A stretch of 64,000 bases of DNA from Pseudomonadota bacterium. GTDB taxonomy: Bacteria; Pseudomonadota; Gammaproteobacteria; Burkholderiales; JABEVD01. The notes under the pieces were generated by a model that was not told the origin of the DNA, did not search any database, and saw only the letters and a list, made by a program, of their open reading frames with translations. Where the stretch lies: the NCBI GenBank assembly GCA_021835845.1, contig JAKBJU010000001.1, forward strand, positions 163,736 to 227,735. The letters are read 5' to 3'. Positions 63,999 through 64,000 of the stretch are shown one piece after another. Position 1 is the stretch's first letter. Each line of letters opens with the position of its first letter. Position numbers and translations under genes: made by a program.

Positions 63999-64000
63999 GA

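Overview
The window looks like a ~64 kb chromosomal segment of a betaproteobacterium; lineage is inferred from gene order and protein style, not searched. Left to right it contains: (1) a glycogen cluster glgB(partial)-pgi-glgA and tRNA-Ser(UGA). (2) An accessory stretch (~4.6-11.4 kb) with a MITE-like element with terminal inverted repeats, opgH plus a Tat-type opgG/opgD gene, a TPR/glycosyltransferase gene whose 3' end runs into an IS256-type transposase scrap, and a collapsed vapBC-like toxin-antitoxin remnant. (3) ssb, a hemerythrin-PAS-PAS-GGDEF gene, an MFS transporter with an 11-nt poly-G tract, and uvrA. (4) A ~31 kb, entirely minus-strand transcription/translation supercluster: tRNA-Tyr, tRNA-Gly, tRNA-Thr, tuf, tRNA-Trp, secE, nusG, rplKAJL, rpoBC, rpsLG, fusA, tuf, then the S10, spc and alpha operons. 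(5) An HDOD gene pair and xfp-ackA (phosphoketolase pathway). (6) A minus-strand signalling island: a 878-aa apparently soluble tandem sensor-CheW protein, a GGDEF-EAL protein and a PAS-MCP that share a homologous periplasmic CxxCH (heme-c type) sensor domain, and a further GGDEF-EAL protein running to the window edge. The best candidates for under-described biology are the shared CxxCH sensor pair, the cytosolic tandem sensor-CheW protein, the poly-G/poly-C tracts in envelope genes, and the nested TA/IS scar. All homology calls are from reading motifs; no searches were run.
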